Assembly (NCBI GenBank): GCA_013115135.1
Contig: JABANP010000029.1
Coordinates: 124,001-188,000 of the forward strand
Direction of reading: 5' to 3'
Source: Perkinsus olseni
Lineage: Eukaryota; Perkinsozoa; Perkinsida; Perkinsidae
DNA: 64,000 nt
The position numbers and the translations under genes are program-made. The notes under the pieces were generated by a model. That model saw nothing but the letters and a program-made list of their open reading frames with translations, had not been told where the DNA came from and did no database searches. Positions 53,734-64,000 of this stretch are shown one piece after another. Position 1 is the stretch's first letter. The number at the start of each line of letters is the position of its first letter.

Positions 53734-54320
53734 TCAGCACCCCTCTACCAGTCATTATACCATTACGTTCATACTACTGTTATACCATTATAAATTGACT
53801 GTGTCATGTTCAACTTCGGTGTGTACATTAGAACGTTGAGTTGCGCAGTAACAAAGAATCCTCCTGATGGGACTTCGAGCCATCGGCGGGGAGTGTCTCA
53901 TGCAGCGACCTGGGAGGTCACTGCGTAGCATAGAAGCGGAGTGTCTGTGTAGTCAGCTGCAACCTTGTGGCAACTCCGGCCACCGATGCAGCATCGGATG
54001 GGAGAAGAGAGAGCCGAGATTCCGATGAGATCCTCTAGCACTCATCACTTTTATCACTTTTGTGTGCGTGTCGCCGTGGTGTGAGGGTGAGTGACGATGC
54101 TGGGTTGAAGACTGTCATGCAAGGCTTCCGTGTCCCAAGTCACGGGCGGTGCGGTTAACCAGTGGGAATCTTGATGATACGGGACACTCGAGGCTGATCA
54201 TGGAGGAAGTATTGCTGACAGATTCAACAGCGAATGGGGACATCATCTTGTGACATTTTGCGGTACCACTCCTTCTAGAAATCGTACTTGGTTGGGGGTG
54301 CTCACGAGGCAATGTTTCAT
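53734..54320. other. intergenic region 3' of ATAD3
   Basis: No supported gene. Two short similar strings occur (CATTATACCATTACGTTCAT and TTATACCATTATAAATTG at 53753-53793). Confidence 0.3.
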
Positions 54321-54514
54321 GTCGACTGTACTCGAACAGGATCACTTATGTAGTGATTTCCTTTCGTTCACAAGAGTACTCTTGACAAAACCCTAAACCG
54401 TGATGAGGAGTTGCATACCCCACCCTAATGGAGGTTTAGTCAGTACAGTCATGTACTCGACTTCGATGATCCATCCTTTACAAGGGCAGGGTGTGGGTAT
54501 TGCTGAGCGGTTAA
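54321..54514 (+). repeat. ~194-bp dispersed repeat, copy 2
   Basis: Same orientation as copy 1. Begins GTCGACTGTACTCGAACAGG and ends GCTGAGCGGTTAA; the palindrome CAAGAGTACTCTTG is intact. It differs from copy 1 at only a few positions (for example CATGTACTCG versus CATGTTCTCG). Confidence 0.9.
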
Positions 54515-55252
54515 GTATCAATTTTAAGATCTCGTCAGCTCAATGAAAGACACGTAAACAAAATAGACGCACGTGAACAAATTGTGTGGTTGTAATGCCT
54601 ATTATCTCGCTTGCCCCCACCCGTTTCTATAACTAGCTCAACACGAGGGAGACTGTTGTGGGTATTTTACACCAGGCATGTTAGCATTCATGTTAGCGTC
54701 GCAGCCGTATTCAACGATTCGAGGGCAATGTGAGCTCGTATTTCGGCCGATGGGCGGGAGTAAACCACGACGAAGGTAATCCAAGCCAAGACTCTCTGGC
54801 ACGTTCTTCCCTTCTGAAGAGGTGAACACCATTTCCTATTGTTCCTTCCTATCCGGATCCTGACTCGGAGGGGGGATTGTGATTGAACAATCAGATGCGT
54901 TAATCAGTTTCTGATCTCACACGCGATTATAATTAGCATCAGCCATTTGCATCAGAAACAGTTGATTTTTCTCGTATGAGGAAAGCTTCCATTGATTATT
55001 AGTCACGATCATGATTCGATTGATGATTGCAATCACAAATCAACGACCACAATCGTCAACCATTGATCCGGCTCATGGGTCAGTGATCAAGATCACTAAT
55101 CATGCATTTCAATCAGATTTCAGTAATCTGGGCCAGGCCCCGCAGATCAAGCCCAGATTTGAATGTAGCATCGCAATCAAACCCTGATTCAAATCAATAC
55201 CCGTGATCCCTCGATCAGAATTCGCGTACCTACTCCGCCCTCCGTGAAGGTA
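54515..55252. other. gene-free stretch with AATC/GATT-dense DNA
   Basis: From about 54880 to 55220 the sequence is unusually dense in ATCA/GATT words (GTGATCAAGATCACTAATCA at about 55083; GATCATGATTCGATTGATGA at about 55008). Below this there is only a weak minus-strand ORF (54638-54832). No gene is supported. Confidence 0.4.
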
Positions 55253-57398
55253 TCATCGAAGTTTATTGTTGAGGAACTCGTCGACCATCATTAGAGCCGG
55301 TTGAGGAACGTCCATTGCAGCATAATGCCCAGCACCATATAGCTAAAGCAAAGGCAGCTCTCATCATGATGTAGCGTCCACCAACGGCCACAGTGAGGGA
55401 CTGCGAGATACCTTCATGAAAATTAGTTGGCCGCCAGTACTCGATAACGTGCTTCCTTTCCACTTCCCAACGGTTGCCCCATTCCGCAACTGAGGGTGGA
55501 GCCAATCAATTTCCGTTCGCACCGCATGCCGTCACCGACCCTGTATCCGATAAGCTTAGACTTTCGAAATGTATCGGATCCCATCCAGTCGAGTCTTTTT
55601 GTCCACGCCAGACTTCCCATCCAATTACACAGGTAGTCTCGGTCACCGGCAAACACGAGAACCTAACACAGCAGGTTCATTTATAATTGAGGGAATTCGA
55701 CCAACCCGCAGTCCTCTATTAAGCAAATTTGGCAGAAACTGGCCATAGTTGCGTGGAGTGTCAACCTCGAACTCGCGGTGCACCTGAAGATAGAGTGCAA
55801 CATCGTTCGCAGCACGCGAATAACCTATATATCTCGCCTTGACCTATCGGAGGATGCGGACTTTTTCCGGAACCTAGCGGAGCGCTGTCCATTCAACTGA
55901 AGTGACCCGTCACGGATCTAGACACGCGTCCAGTCTAGAAGGCGACTGCCGATCGGAATCTCAACTCTCAAGACCTCCCGGTGGTCATTGTCCATTAGAG
56001 AAAGGGGTGACCCATTCTCCGGGCACTACATCTGGGTTTATGACCCTCCAAGCAGTGTCCACGCCGAAATATCTTTGAGTTGGTCGACTATTCGCAAAGG
56101 CTCCGACCTGACCACCACGGGTTAACATCTGCTATTCATCAACCGTACGCGAAAGGCTGGGTTCAAGCTCTTCGGGCTGAGCTATCGCGAAGACGATATC
56201 GGATGCTCACTTTCATCCAGGAGGGATCCTCTTCTGGCAAGGGATGCTTAGAATCGAGGTGCAAACTACGAGAAACATAAACTCGGTGAGCATCACTCAT
56301 GTTTCGTGTGGATTTCTTCTCACAAGTTTCTTCCCATAAGAGTCACAGGAAGTATCAGATCTCTCATCAGCACTCTCAGCGCCATCTTGCAATTGAGCGC
56401 AAATTGCTCCCGCAGCTCTGGCTTGGCAGTCTTTTCATCACCAACGCGCTCTCGCATAGCATTGCACGTATGTACTAGTTTACTAAAGCGCTTAGCCTTC
56501 AGTTCAAGCTTTTCGTATCTGTATGGAGGTCGAGCGGATTTTCGCCACAAAAGCGCCAATTACTCCTTCCGCGAAATCATGCCACTCTGTCTTAGCATTC
56601 CTGGAAGAGAGCGCCATCTGAAGGGGGAGTTCTCGGGCGACAGTTCTTTATTGTTACTGGATCTCTGGCACGACTAGTGCGTTGCCAAGCAAGATGCCTT
56701 CAAGCCGCACAAAGGAGTTCCTTTCCTTAAGTTTCGCCGCGAGAGGTGGGATAAAATGCCCTACAACAACCAGAGGAGTGCCGAGAGGTGGTTCATCTGT
56801 GAATCTTCTTATTCATACCAGCATAGGACTGACCAGCGAGGAAGACTCTCGTGTTATACTCCGGTCGCGAGGTGAAGAACTCCTCGAGGGCTGAGTATCT
56901 GCAGTAAGGGTTGGCGGATACGGAGGCAAGCTGGGGAGCATCGATTACGTCGACTCGGATGCCTCGACGGAACATTTTGGGATGCTGCCTCTGCTGAAGC
57001 CGACCTGTGCTGGCTGATCGAGGTACATGACATTTGCATGAGTGTTCCAAGAGTATCTTAGAAGCCTCAGTTGTCGATTCTCGTGGTTGAGGCAACCTCA
57101 CTGATTTAGCGAAGTGCTGTTGCCTGTGTCATCAACTATGCAAGGGCCGCCATTGCCCGAGAGGGCCGAGTAGAGACTACTGGCTCCGGGGCCGCCTTGG
57201 AAGTAAACAAGAGTGGGGCTGCCCTTTGGGTTGTTTCGGGACTCGAAGAACCAGTAAAACAACCTAGCAGATCATAGCATGGCTCAAATCAAGATGACTT
57301 CTCAGCCTCTCACTTGGTATCGCAACGGCCCGACAGATGGCCGTGATGTTGAAGTACTGTGCTGTCACAGATCGCCTCGGGCACCGGACCATCTTCAT
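55253..57398 (-). CDS. serine carboxypeptidase (peptidase S10)
   Basis: Secreted or lysosomal exopeptidase family. Minus-strand exons in order: QYFNITA near the start, [20 protein letters not shown] then [20 protein letters not shown] (oxyanion region, 57160-57270), [20 protein letters not shown] then AGQSYAG (catalytic Ser; usual motif G-E-S-Y-A-G, here Gln for Glu; about 56815-56900), [14 protein letters not shown], a helical insert ([20 protein letters not shown]), the Asp exon [40 protein letters not shown], and the His exon [20 protein letters not shown] with FLNNKLR, stop 55253-55255. Ser, Asp and His are all present. The N-terminus (ATG 57398) lacks a clear signal peptide and is approximate. 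Its paralog lies at 62148. Confidence 0.78.
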
Positions 57399-57896
57399 CG
57401 GAGTTCATTGCCGCCCGCAGTTTGTTGATACCTCTCCGGAACAAGTCTGACAACCGAAAAAGCTCACTCTAGGGAGGCGGGCGGATTAACTACCTTTTGG
57501 ATTGGACTCAGGATCTGCCGCTTCGGTGTGGATCTTCCAACACAGAATGAACACTGTAATCGGGCGGAGTATCATTGTAAAGAGGAGGGAGACTCGCTTG
57601 CGGTGTAAAGTAGGATCATCACCTTCACTGGTGAAACCATGCGCAGAAAAAAGACGCGTCTCTCATCTGCTTAGCGAGCCGAAAAATAAAGTCTCGTCTC
57701 CGGAAATATATTCGCGCCCGTTTCAGTAACTAATTCATGGTGCTGATCCCACTAAAAGGGGCGCAAGTTTGAACAGTCCAGCGAGTGGATTTCATCTCCA
57801 AAAATACTCCGATGATGACGTTGCACGCGAAAGCCTGAGCAGACGGTATAAGTTCGACTGACGCACAAAAGGATTCAACTGACCACTATTGATAGT
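57399..57896. other. flank without a recognised gene
   Basis: Upstream of the carboxypeptidase and before repeat copy 3. A plus-strand ORF of 75 codons (57502-57729) has no recognisable feature. Any further N-terminal exons of the carboxypeptidase would lie here. Confidence 0.25.
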
Positions 57897-58089
57897 TAAC
57901 CGCTCAGCAATACCCACACCCTGTCCTCGTAAAGGATGGATCATCGAAGTCGAGTACATGACTGTACTGACTAAACCTCCATTAGGGTGGGGTATACAAC
58001 TCCTCATTACGGTTTAGGGTTTTGTCAAGAGTACTCTTGTGAACGAAAGGAAATCACTACATAAGTGATCCTGTTCGAGTACAGTCGAC
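57897..58089 (-). repeat. ~194-bp dispersed repeat, copy 3
   Basis: Opposite orientation to copies 1 and 2. Starts TTAACCGCTCAGCAATACCC and ends GAGTACAGTCGAC on the plus strand. The palindrome CAAGAGTACTCTTG is intact. Confidence 0.9.
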
Positions 58090-58549
58090 GGTAAAACATG
58101 CCTCGGAGGTACCCCCAACTCAGTGTGTTCTCTACGAGGAGTGGTAGGTGAGCCCGACACAAAGATTTGTCCCCTGTCATGTCGTCTCGTAAGAGGGCTC
58201 AAAATGACTGCTCGATTTACCGCTCGGGAAACCTAGTCGTGTCCCTCAGTAGCCCAGTGGCGGCTGCGATCGCTCAACAAAAACCAGTCTCATCTCCCGC
58301 TTTTATTTACGCATAAACGTCGATGGCCCAGCCCCTCTCCGAAGCTCTCGAGTCCGCGAGCATCGCGTTATTTCCCTAATGAAACGTGAATATCTTACTC
58401 GGTTTCCTTCAAGCTACTTTCCTCCGCATGATGACCCAGTGGGTGAATTTTACTCATCACGAACACAAGAACTGCAGCTATTATTCTCAACACCGGAGTG
58501 GTTGGGATTAGACATCATCGTGTAAGCCTTCAATCAAAGGAATATCTTT

Positions 58550-59964
58550 TCATCTGAGTAGCTCATAAATACCGCGGCCTTCCTCGAAAATCTTAGCCAC
58601 ATGATGCATCATCGCCCGGCTGGAAAAAGGAGTGTCCGGCTCGGCAGCTAGACGGAGGCCTACCCGCTGGCGTGTCCCATAAGAACCGCAGCCGAGCCCA
58701 CGCAGCAGGCCACGGTCTGCCGCTTGCCGAGACAGCTGATAATATCCCTCCAACAACTTAGTTGCCTCAACCTGAACAACAAAGATACGTCAGGTTCAAC
58801 CATGTAGGCGTGAGCGCAGAAGTGTAAGTCAATGGCTATACAATTCACCTAATCTTCGTGGTATGTGAGCACTGCAAGATCGAGGCACGCATCAGCAGCA
58901 GTAGTTATCTCTCCCGCATCTTCCGCAGCATTTCTCAGAACGTCGAGCTCTTCAATAGCCGCTCTCCTGCCAGCATCACACTGAGGCCGATAACATCGGG
59001 AGGCCACATTCCCTCACTTGTCTCCTAAGCGCTGGTAAATCTTAGATAGCGCCCGCGACGCTGCCTCCCCCTTCAGATCCGCGAATCGTTGTGAAATTTC
59101 TAGATACCGCCACTGAAGGGCGAGAGCCCCCTCCAGGTCACCAACCTCCAGTCTAAACCGAGGGACTGCTCTCCACTGCGGCGAGTGCAGCAAGGGCTAA
59201 CCTGGCTGTCCCAAACTTGAAACTGGCGAGGCCTTCGATGGCTTCGTCCGAGTCGAACTGGGCACATTCGAGAGCTCTTTCGTAGCAGGCCGTTGATGAC
59301 CATACCCGGCCAGCTACGACCAGAGCATCGCACTTCTCGGCATCTGCATAGCAACGATGTAACCAAGGAGACGCAGAGGGACGCACTCGACTGCTGTAGC
59401 GGCTGTTCTGAGTCGGCCGCCCAAAAGTCGGCGTCATCGGCAAGACGCCTAAGGCGGACACTCGAAAGATGCGGCGTCGAGATGGTCACTCGAAAGAACA
59501 TGAAAACTCACATGTAAAAAGTAGCAAGATCAGCGGCGATGAGATGACTGAGGTTTGGCCCCGAGGTGCTGCTGTCGGAGTCACTGGATGACGACAGAGC
59601 TAACTCCAGTGCCCTCTCCAAAGTGATGATACCTCCTTGCAAGTCCATCAGCTCAGTTTTAATCATACCTGCTCAGGTGCACTTCATTCACTGGAGCCTC
59701 AGTGACCATCAACAAGTTGTTGACAACAACGCTGGGAAGTCACTACTCCCTCGTGTTTAACGAGCTATATAACCACGTGGGAGCATTACAAATGCACACT
59801 TCGGGTGCCTTAGCTTGGACGTCCAACCACCGACCCGTACTGGGCCTCCCTGTGAATTCATTGTAAGTGTCCGAGGTTAGAAGCCTAGCCTGCAGATTTA
59901 CAATTTCTGCCCCCGGAACTTTACCTGGGAAGTACCCGGAATAAAAAAGTGTGATCGTTCCCAT
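58550..59964 (-). CDS. tetratricopeptide (TPR) repeat protein
   Basis: Minus-strand exons with helical-hairpin repeats: LQGGIITLERALELALSSSS ... NLSHLIAADLATFY (59530-59650), DAEKCDALVVAGRVWSSTAC with YERALECAQFDSDEAIEGLA, RLEVGDLEGALALQWRYLEI with QRFADLKGEAASRALSKIYQ (59035-59160), CDAGRRAAIEELDVLRNAAE with EITTAADACLDLAVLTYHE (58860-58985), and LLEGYYQLSRQAADRGLLRG ... MMHHVAKIFEEGRGIYELLR, stop 58550. Positions of Gly, Ala and Tyr match the TPR pattern (W-L-G-Y-A-F-A-P). It is probably a protein-interaction scaffold. The 5' end is unclear; ATG 59964 (MGTITLFYSGYFPG) is a candidate. Confidence 0.6.
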
Positions 59965-60626
59965 AAAAACAGCTGAAGAGTGAGTAAAGAAAACTTTTTA
60001 CCCTGCAGTGCAGGGCTTGCACCAAGCAATGCCAATTCTGCTTGCGAGGCGGATCTCCGATTGTCAATGCAGCGCACGTGCCATTGGCTGTCCCTTAATT
60101 CTGGTTCTTGCGAGCGCTTTCCCCGCCTATGACGTATCGATATCCATGAACAATCCGCTACGATTCCCGAGCGGCCCTAAGGATTAGAGTGCGCATCTCC
60201 TTCAGCCCTCAAATGAGCGCGTTACGCTACTGCAATGATGAAGTCCAGCCGTAGATCGTAGACATTCACGTACGTAGTACGTACGCCGGCTTCACGATCG
60301 ATTTCTGCATAGCGGGGCGGATGCTCATCCATGTGCACTATAGTGACAACTACCTTCATTGCTGCTTCGTACCCACCTTGCTCTTTGTGCGCCTTTGCTC
60401 GTTATACTTACGTTCGTCCCAGCAAACACATGCATTCCTCGTCATGCTATCGAACATACGTTCACCCTTAAACCCACAACTAGATCAGTTTTTCCGAACT
60501 CCTCCCGAGTCCGGTTTTACCTTTCTTTGAGCCCCGTCTCAAGTATCCACACTGTACTGAGTTATAGTGCAAATGATCTCAATAGAATTGGCGGCAGGTG
60601 TTGAGTAGCAGGGACCAGGGACTGGG
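59965..60626. other. intergenic region
   Basis: No gene supported. Contains the palindromic TACGTACGTAGTACGTACG at about 60269-60287. A plus-strand ORF at 60321-60604 lacks features. Confidence 0.3.
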
Positions 60627-60674
60627 ATGTACAGTGGCTCAGCGTTCTGTTTTTTTCTGAACTTTTCGCATCCC

Positions 60675-60911
60675 ATGTTCAACATCATCAACCCAATCCT
60701 CCTGGCTCTATGTGTTGTCCACGACCGGACTCTTGTGAACGCCGGTTTTTTGGTCGACCTCGTGCCCCGCGAGTTTTTTTGTGGAAACAGTAATTGCCCA
60801 GGCGGGGTCTGTAGCGGCGTTGTTCCTGAAGACGAGTCCGCCACTAGAGTAGGCACATGCGACGATGATCAATCCGTTTCTTGTCAGTGCCCCGCCGTAT
60901 ATGATATCTAG
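60675..60911 (+). CDS. small Cys-rich protein, probably secreted
   Basis: The ORF opens at 60627; the second Met (60675) gives a better signal-like start MFNIINPILLALCVVHDRTL. The mature part has six Cys in 40 residues (FFCGNSNCPGGVCSGV ... GTCDDDQSVSCQCPAVYDI). The stop (60909-60911) lies directly before the 38-bp tandem array. No homology recognised; it could be the first exon of a longer gene. Confidence 0.4.
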   Translation: MFNIINPILLALCVVHDRTLVNAGFLVDLVPREFFCGNSNCPGGVCSGVVPEDESATRVGTCDDDQSVSCQCPAVYDI

Positions 60912-61236
60912 TCATCAGTCCCGGGCCCTACTTACTATCGATTATAATCAGTCCCGGGCCTTTCTGTACTCGCTATCGATTATCATCAGTCCCGGGCCGT
61001 TCTGTACTCGCTATCGATTATCATCAGTCCCGGGCCTTTCTGTACTCGCTATCGATTATCATCAGTCCCGGGCCTTTCTGTACTCGCTATCGATAATCAT
61101 CAGTCCCGGGCCTTTCTGTACTCGCTATCGATTATCATCAGTCCCGGGCCGTTCTGTACTCGCTATCGATAATCATCAGTCCCGGGCCTTTCTGTACTCG
61201 CTATCGATAATCATCAGTCCCGGGCCGTTCTGTACT
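60912..61236 (+). repeat. 38-bp tandem repeat, about 8 copies
   Basis: The unit contains CAGTCCCGGGCC, then TTTCTGTACTCGCTATCGAT and TATC (38 bp). The CCCGGG and ATCGAT palindromes recur every unit. Copies alternate between CCTTTCTG and CCGTTCTG, and between GATTATC and GATAATC. Because 38 is not a multiple of three, it is unlikely to be a coding repeat. Confidence 0.9.
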
Positions 61237-62147
61237 CATTGATCATGGAGTTATTTATGAATCGCTTCTAAGATTCATCAGGTTCTATCAGGTTTGGCGT
61301 TCACGGGCTTACGTTTCGAGCCCTCCCCAGGTGACTCAGAGACAGTTGGTCTCGGGAAGTCTAGGGCTTGCGCTTCAAACACTCCTCCTCGCCCCTTAAG
61401 TGAACCTTCAGCAGTTCTCAATGAGTCTCGTTCGTTGTCAATACGTGAAGGGTCCGGTTGGAGCTCCCGCGGATTTGGTATATTACGTTTTGTGGTTACT
61501 ACACCATTTCCCGTGCAAGTTTGACAAGTGAACAGGCAAGAATGACAATATCACAAGCAAGTTTGACAATGAACCCGCAAGTTTGACACACATCGAAATT
61601 TTTACCACCAAGAATGTCAATATGAAGTCCAAGTTTGACAAGGGAAAAAATATCACATGCAAGAATGACAGTGTCACAGCCATGTTTGACGATATACGGG
61701 CAAGATTGACAAGTGTCAATCCGAGTTTGACAGCGCGTCGATGAAAGCCCAGACTCAAACAGAAGAGCTCGTTCGGCTTGAGAAACCACACATATTCGCT
61801 GGCTAACGCACGGAAGAAACCCACCGTAATGAACTGACCGTATATTCCTTCTGCATAATCCGCACAACGGTAGCCCTCGAGCACCTGTGTCAGCCCGTGT
61901 GGCAGTTTGAGGGCATGTTCCCCTCAGTTCATCACGTGTGAGATGTTCCATTGTTCCTCGCGGAATATACGGTCAAGTGCCATTGCACATCATGATATCA
62001 ACCGTCGATACGAACCAATTCAATCGTCGAGGAATGTGAGGGTCGAGTTGGTGTAGTTGTGAATTATCAAAGCCTTCTCCATGCCAGGACAACAGGTACT
62101 CGTATGCTCCGCGAATTCGCCTGATCTCAGACAATCTTTAGTAGCAG
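61237..62147. other. intergenic region around the 11-bp repeat array
   Basis: Apart from the CAAGnnTGACA array, no gene is supported. A minus-strand ORF (61499-61951) reads through the array in repeated frames and is probably an artefact of it. Confidence 0.3.
61514..61736 (+). repeat. array of 11-bp direct repeats CAAGTTTGACA / CAAGAATGACA with unique spacers
   Basis: About ten copies of CAAGnnTGACA (near 61517, 61537, 61558, 61578, 61604, 61632, 61659, 61681, 61702 and 61725), separated by 9-17 bp of unrelated sequence. It is flanked by ordinary DNA and overlaps no supported gene. Confidence 0.7.
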
Positions 62148-63300
62148 TTACTCAGCAGCCCGTGCTTGTCCTCGGCGTAACTTATTGTTCAAGAACTCAT
62201 CAACCATCTTGAGGGCTGCTCGAGGGACGTCCTTTGCAACATCGTGTCCAGCACCGTACACCTGACCAGACTTAGTGAGACCACCCATCACGAACGTATC
62301 GCCGGCGAGCGTATGGACACGTATGGAGAAGAGGCTATACGTATGGCGCACGTATGGCTCACCTCCCGTATGGAGGTGAGCTGACCTCGAGTGTCTGGAA
62401 GTGTGTAGCTCCTCAGTTCTCCTATAGGGTATTCGTTCAGCAACTAAGAGAAAGCACTCTAACTGCACCTCCGCTTCGAGATGTTCGAGCGTGAAGCTTT
62501 CGGCTACTCACATGATAATCGACAACTTCGGCCTTCCGAAACTCATGCGCTCCTCTCCAGTTCAGTTCCATCGTCCATGCTTCATTGCCCATCCAGTTAC
62601 AGAGGTAGTCACGATCACCAACCATGATTTGAACCTGCAGGTGCTGATACAAAAGGAAGTTCTCGGATTCCTCAAGGATACTCTCAGGCCGTGGTCGATG
62701 AGGTTCGGCAAATAATGATGGTAGTTGCGCGGCCTGTCCTCCTCGAACTTGTTCAAGACCTGTAAGAAGGATACACTCCTGTCGCTCTACAAAGCCAACA
62801 CCGGAGCTCGTCGGTATTCGACATAAACGGCCGCTCGCTAGGGGGGCAAGGTGTATGGTAGAAGCGCGGGGAGGCTTGGATGAGTTACTCTTGGAGGGCT
62901 TGCAACTCACTTCCATATTCGTTAAGATTTACGATGTAGTAACTCCCAACACTTTGCGGTCCCTTCTCTTTCTCAGAAAGTTCGATACCTGACTGGTAAT
63001 AGTTAGAAGTTGATACGAATCTTTGTCAGGCGGTATCCAGATTGCACGTATCCAGCGGAGCTGTTCCCGGTCACATAACCACCCACGTTACGAAAAACCG
63101 GTGAGGCTGTTCCTGACTTGTCATCTCTGTCCACATGGCGGCTGGAAATGATGAATAAGGCCCCGTTTCCTCAGCCCCCAATAAAGTGGCTGCCGTTGTT
63201 CACTTACACACTGATTCCCTCATCGACTATTGGTGTGATGAGACCGTTCATACATACTCTCCAGGCTCGTGTGCAAGGAGTGCCATGCAGCCCCAAAAAG
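62148..63300 (-). pseudogene. second serine carboxypeptidase (S10), apparently 5'-incomplete
   Basis: Minus-strand exons match the gene at 55253: VCMNGLITPIVDEGIS (63225-63275), the Asp exon [20 protein letters not shown] with NWRGAHEFRKAEVVDYHV (62510-62640), and the His exon VYGAGHDVAKDVPRAALKMV with [17 protein letters not shown], stop 62148. The oxyanion exon (GGPG) and the Ser exon (G-x-S-Y-A-G) should lie within about 600 bp upstream, but I do not find them up to 64000; repeat copy 4 (63550-63743) occupies that position. Either the 5' half is lost, or the gene has an unusually long interruption and continues beyond the window. Without the Ser exon it cannot be an active peptidase. Confidence 0.5.
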
Positions 63301-63549
63301 CCCCACAACCTCGATGCTATCCCAGGTCTCTTGTTCACTACAACTTCCTCACGGTTGCATTGGCGTACAAGTCCCATGCATTCATCAGCGTTATCTTTCA
63401 GTCTCGCGTACCTGCAACGTCACTCCGTATTCGTCCTTGCTCATCGGCATCAATTACTTGTATTCGCAGACGAGACGATTTGCCTTGGACGTGTAAAACA
63501 CTGTATCCACTCGAAGAAAGGAATTTGACTAATGAAATGCATATTCGAG

Positions 63550-63743
63550 TTAACCGCTCAGCAATACCCACACCCTGTCCTCGTAAAGGATGGATCATCG
63601 AAGTCGAGTACATGACTGTACTGACTAAACCTCCATTAGGGTGGGGTGTACAACTCCTCATCACGGTTTAGGGTTTTGTCAAGAGTACTTTTGTGAACGA
63701 AAGGAAACCACTACATAAGTGATCCTGTTCGAGTACAGTCGAC
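63550..63743 (-). repeat. ~194-bp dispersed repeat, copy 4
   Basis: Opposite orientation to copies 1 and 2. The palindrome is changed by one base (CAAGAGTACTTTTG), so this copy looks slightly older. Confidence 0.9.
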
Positions 63744-64000
63744 ACTTCTCTCAAACTCAGACCCCCCGTAAGCATCGTCAGATATGACAAACGATTGGTA
63801 TAGAACGCGACACAATAAATACTGTCCCTCACCGTATGTCATATGCCGGAAATGAACCAGCTCTAAGTATCTCATAAAGAGATGCACAAGGAGTATGTTA
63901 AATTGACACTGTAACTCAAGGCTCCTTGACTTGTCAACTGAAAAGTTTTATTTTAGTCGGCGACTCCTCCACGCCTGATGATAGAAACGCTCAATAAGAG

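Noticed and set aside
57792..58007. Conserved ORF shared with 63398-63664 (PHPNGGLVSTVMYSTSMIHP)
   Set aside because: Identical because it is the translation of the ~194-bp dispersed repeat; frames are not maintained at the ends of the repeat.
60865..61242. 125-codon ORF through the 38-bp tandem repeat
   Set aside because: Unit length is not a multiple of three, so the peptide cycles through frames. It has no independent coding evidence.
61514..61736. CRISPR array
   Set aside because: Repeats are only 11 bp, degenerate and irregularly spaced, no cas genes, and the DNA is eukaryotic.
1..64000. Spliced-leader RNA gene or rRNA genes
   Set aside because: I looked for the dinoflagellate-type leader (CCGTAGCCATTTTGGCTC) and rRNA signatures by eye and saw none; the scan was not exhaustive.

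Overview
The window is nuclear DNA of a unicellular eukaryote, most probably an alveolate of the Perkinsus (perkinsozoan) type. Direct evidence: genes are broken by very many tiny GT-AG introns (commonly 38-60 nt), some of which I could verify by exact frame closure. The translation GTPase is the EFL type rather than canonical EF-1alpha. Conserved eukaryotic proteins (eS30, eIF4G, SKP1, BolA, ATAD3, a Mei2-type RRM protein) are present. The genus is an inference; no rRNA or spliced-leader gene was seen.

Layout. 1-10.6 kb, minus strand: two tandem paralogous multi-pass membrane proteins, two or more unrecognised intron-rich genes packed almost end to end, a small hypothetical gene, and a complete L-type lectin cargo receptor (ERGIC-53/EMP47 family, 7213-10603). 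11.0-24.7 kb, plus strand: eS30, a dual-specificity phosphatase, an acyl-carrier-protein-like gene without the prosthetic-group serine, a sperm-tail PG-rich (STPG) repeat protein, a helical protein with a PIP-box-like tail, a Sen1-type helicase and a Mei2-type RNA-binding protein. 25.6-36.5 kb, minus strand: EFL, an HSL-type alpha/beta hydrolase and eIF4G. 36.8-53.7 kb, plus strand: SKP1 (split by an intron of about 3.4 kb filled with a 62-bp satellite), coiled-coil genes, a BolA protein, a CCCH zinc-finger gene, an S74/ICA-domain coiled-coil gene and ATAD3. 54-64 kb: sparse and repeat-rich, mostly minus strand, with two serine carboxypeptidases (one apparently 5'-defective), a TPR protein, a small Cys-rich secreted protein, four copies of a ~194-bp dispersed repeat and two further tandem arrays.

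The most interesting structure is in the introns. At least five short sequence families recur inside introns of unrelated genes: (A) ATCTTAGGTTGA; (B) TTTGGGGGAA...TGGTAT, found in both orientations relative to transcription; (C) GCTTCGCTCCGC; (D) a 19-mer AATTTCGTGGCGCGTGACG; and (E) tRNA-like segments carrying A-box and T-arm sequence. I read them as introner-like elements, that is, recently propagated spliceosomal introns. The satellite inside the SKP1 intron has a repeat unit that itself looks like an intron of family B.

Limits: exon boundaries were read by eye. For SKP1, BolA and the ACP-like gene the exon lengths sum to an exact multiple of three; for most others the gene extent and product are supported but individual splice sites are approximate.
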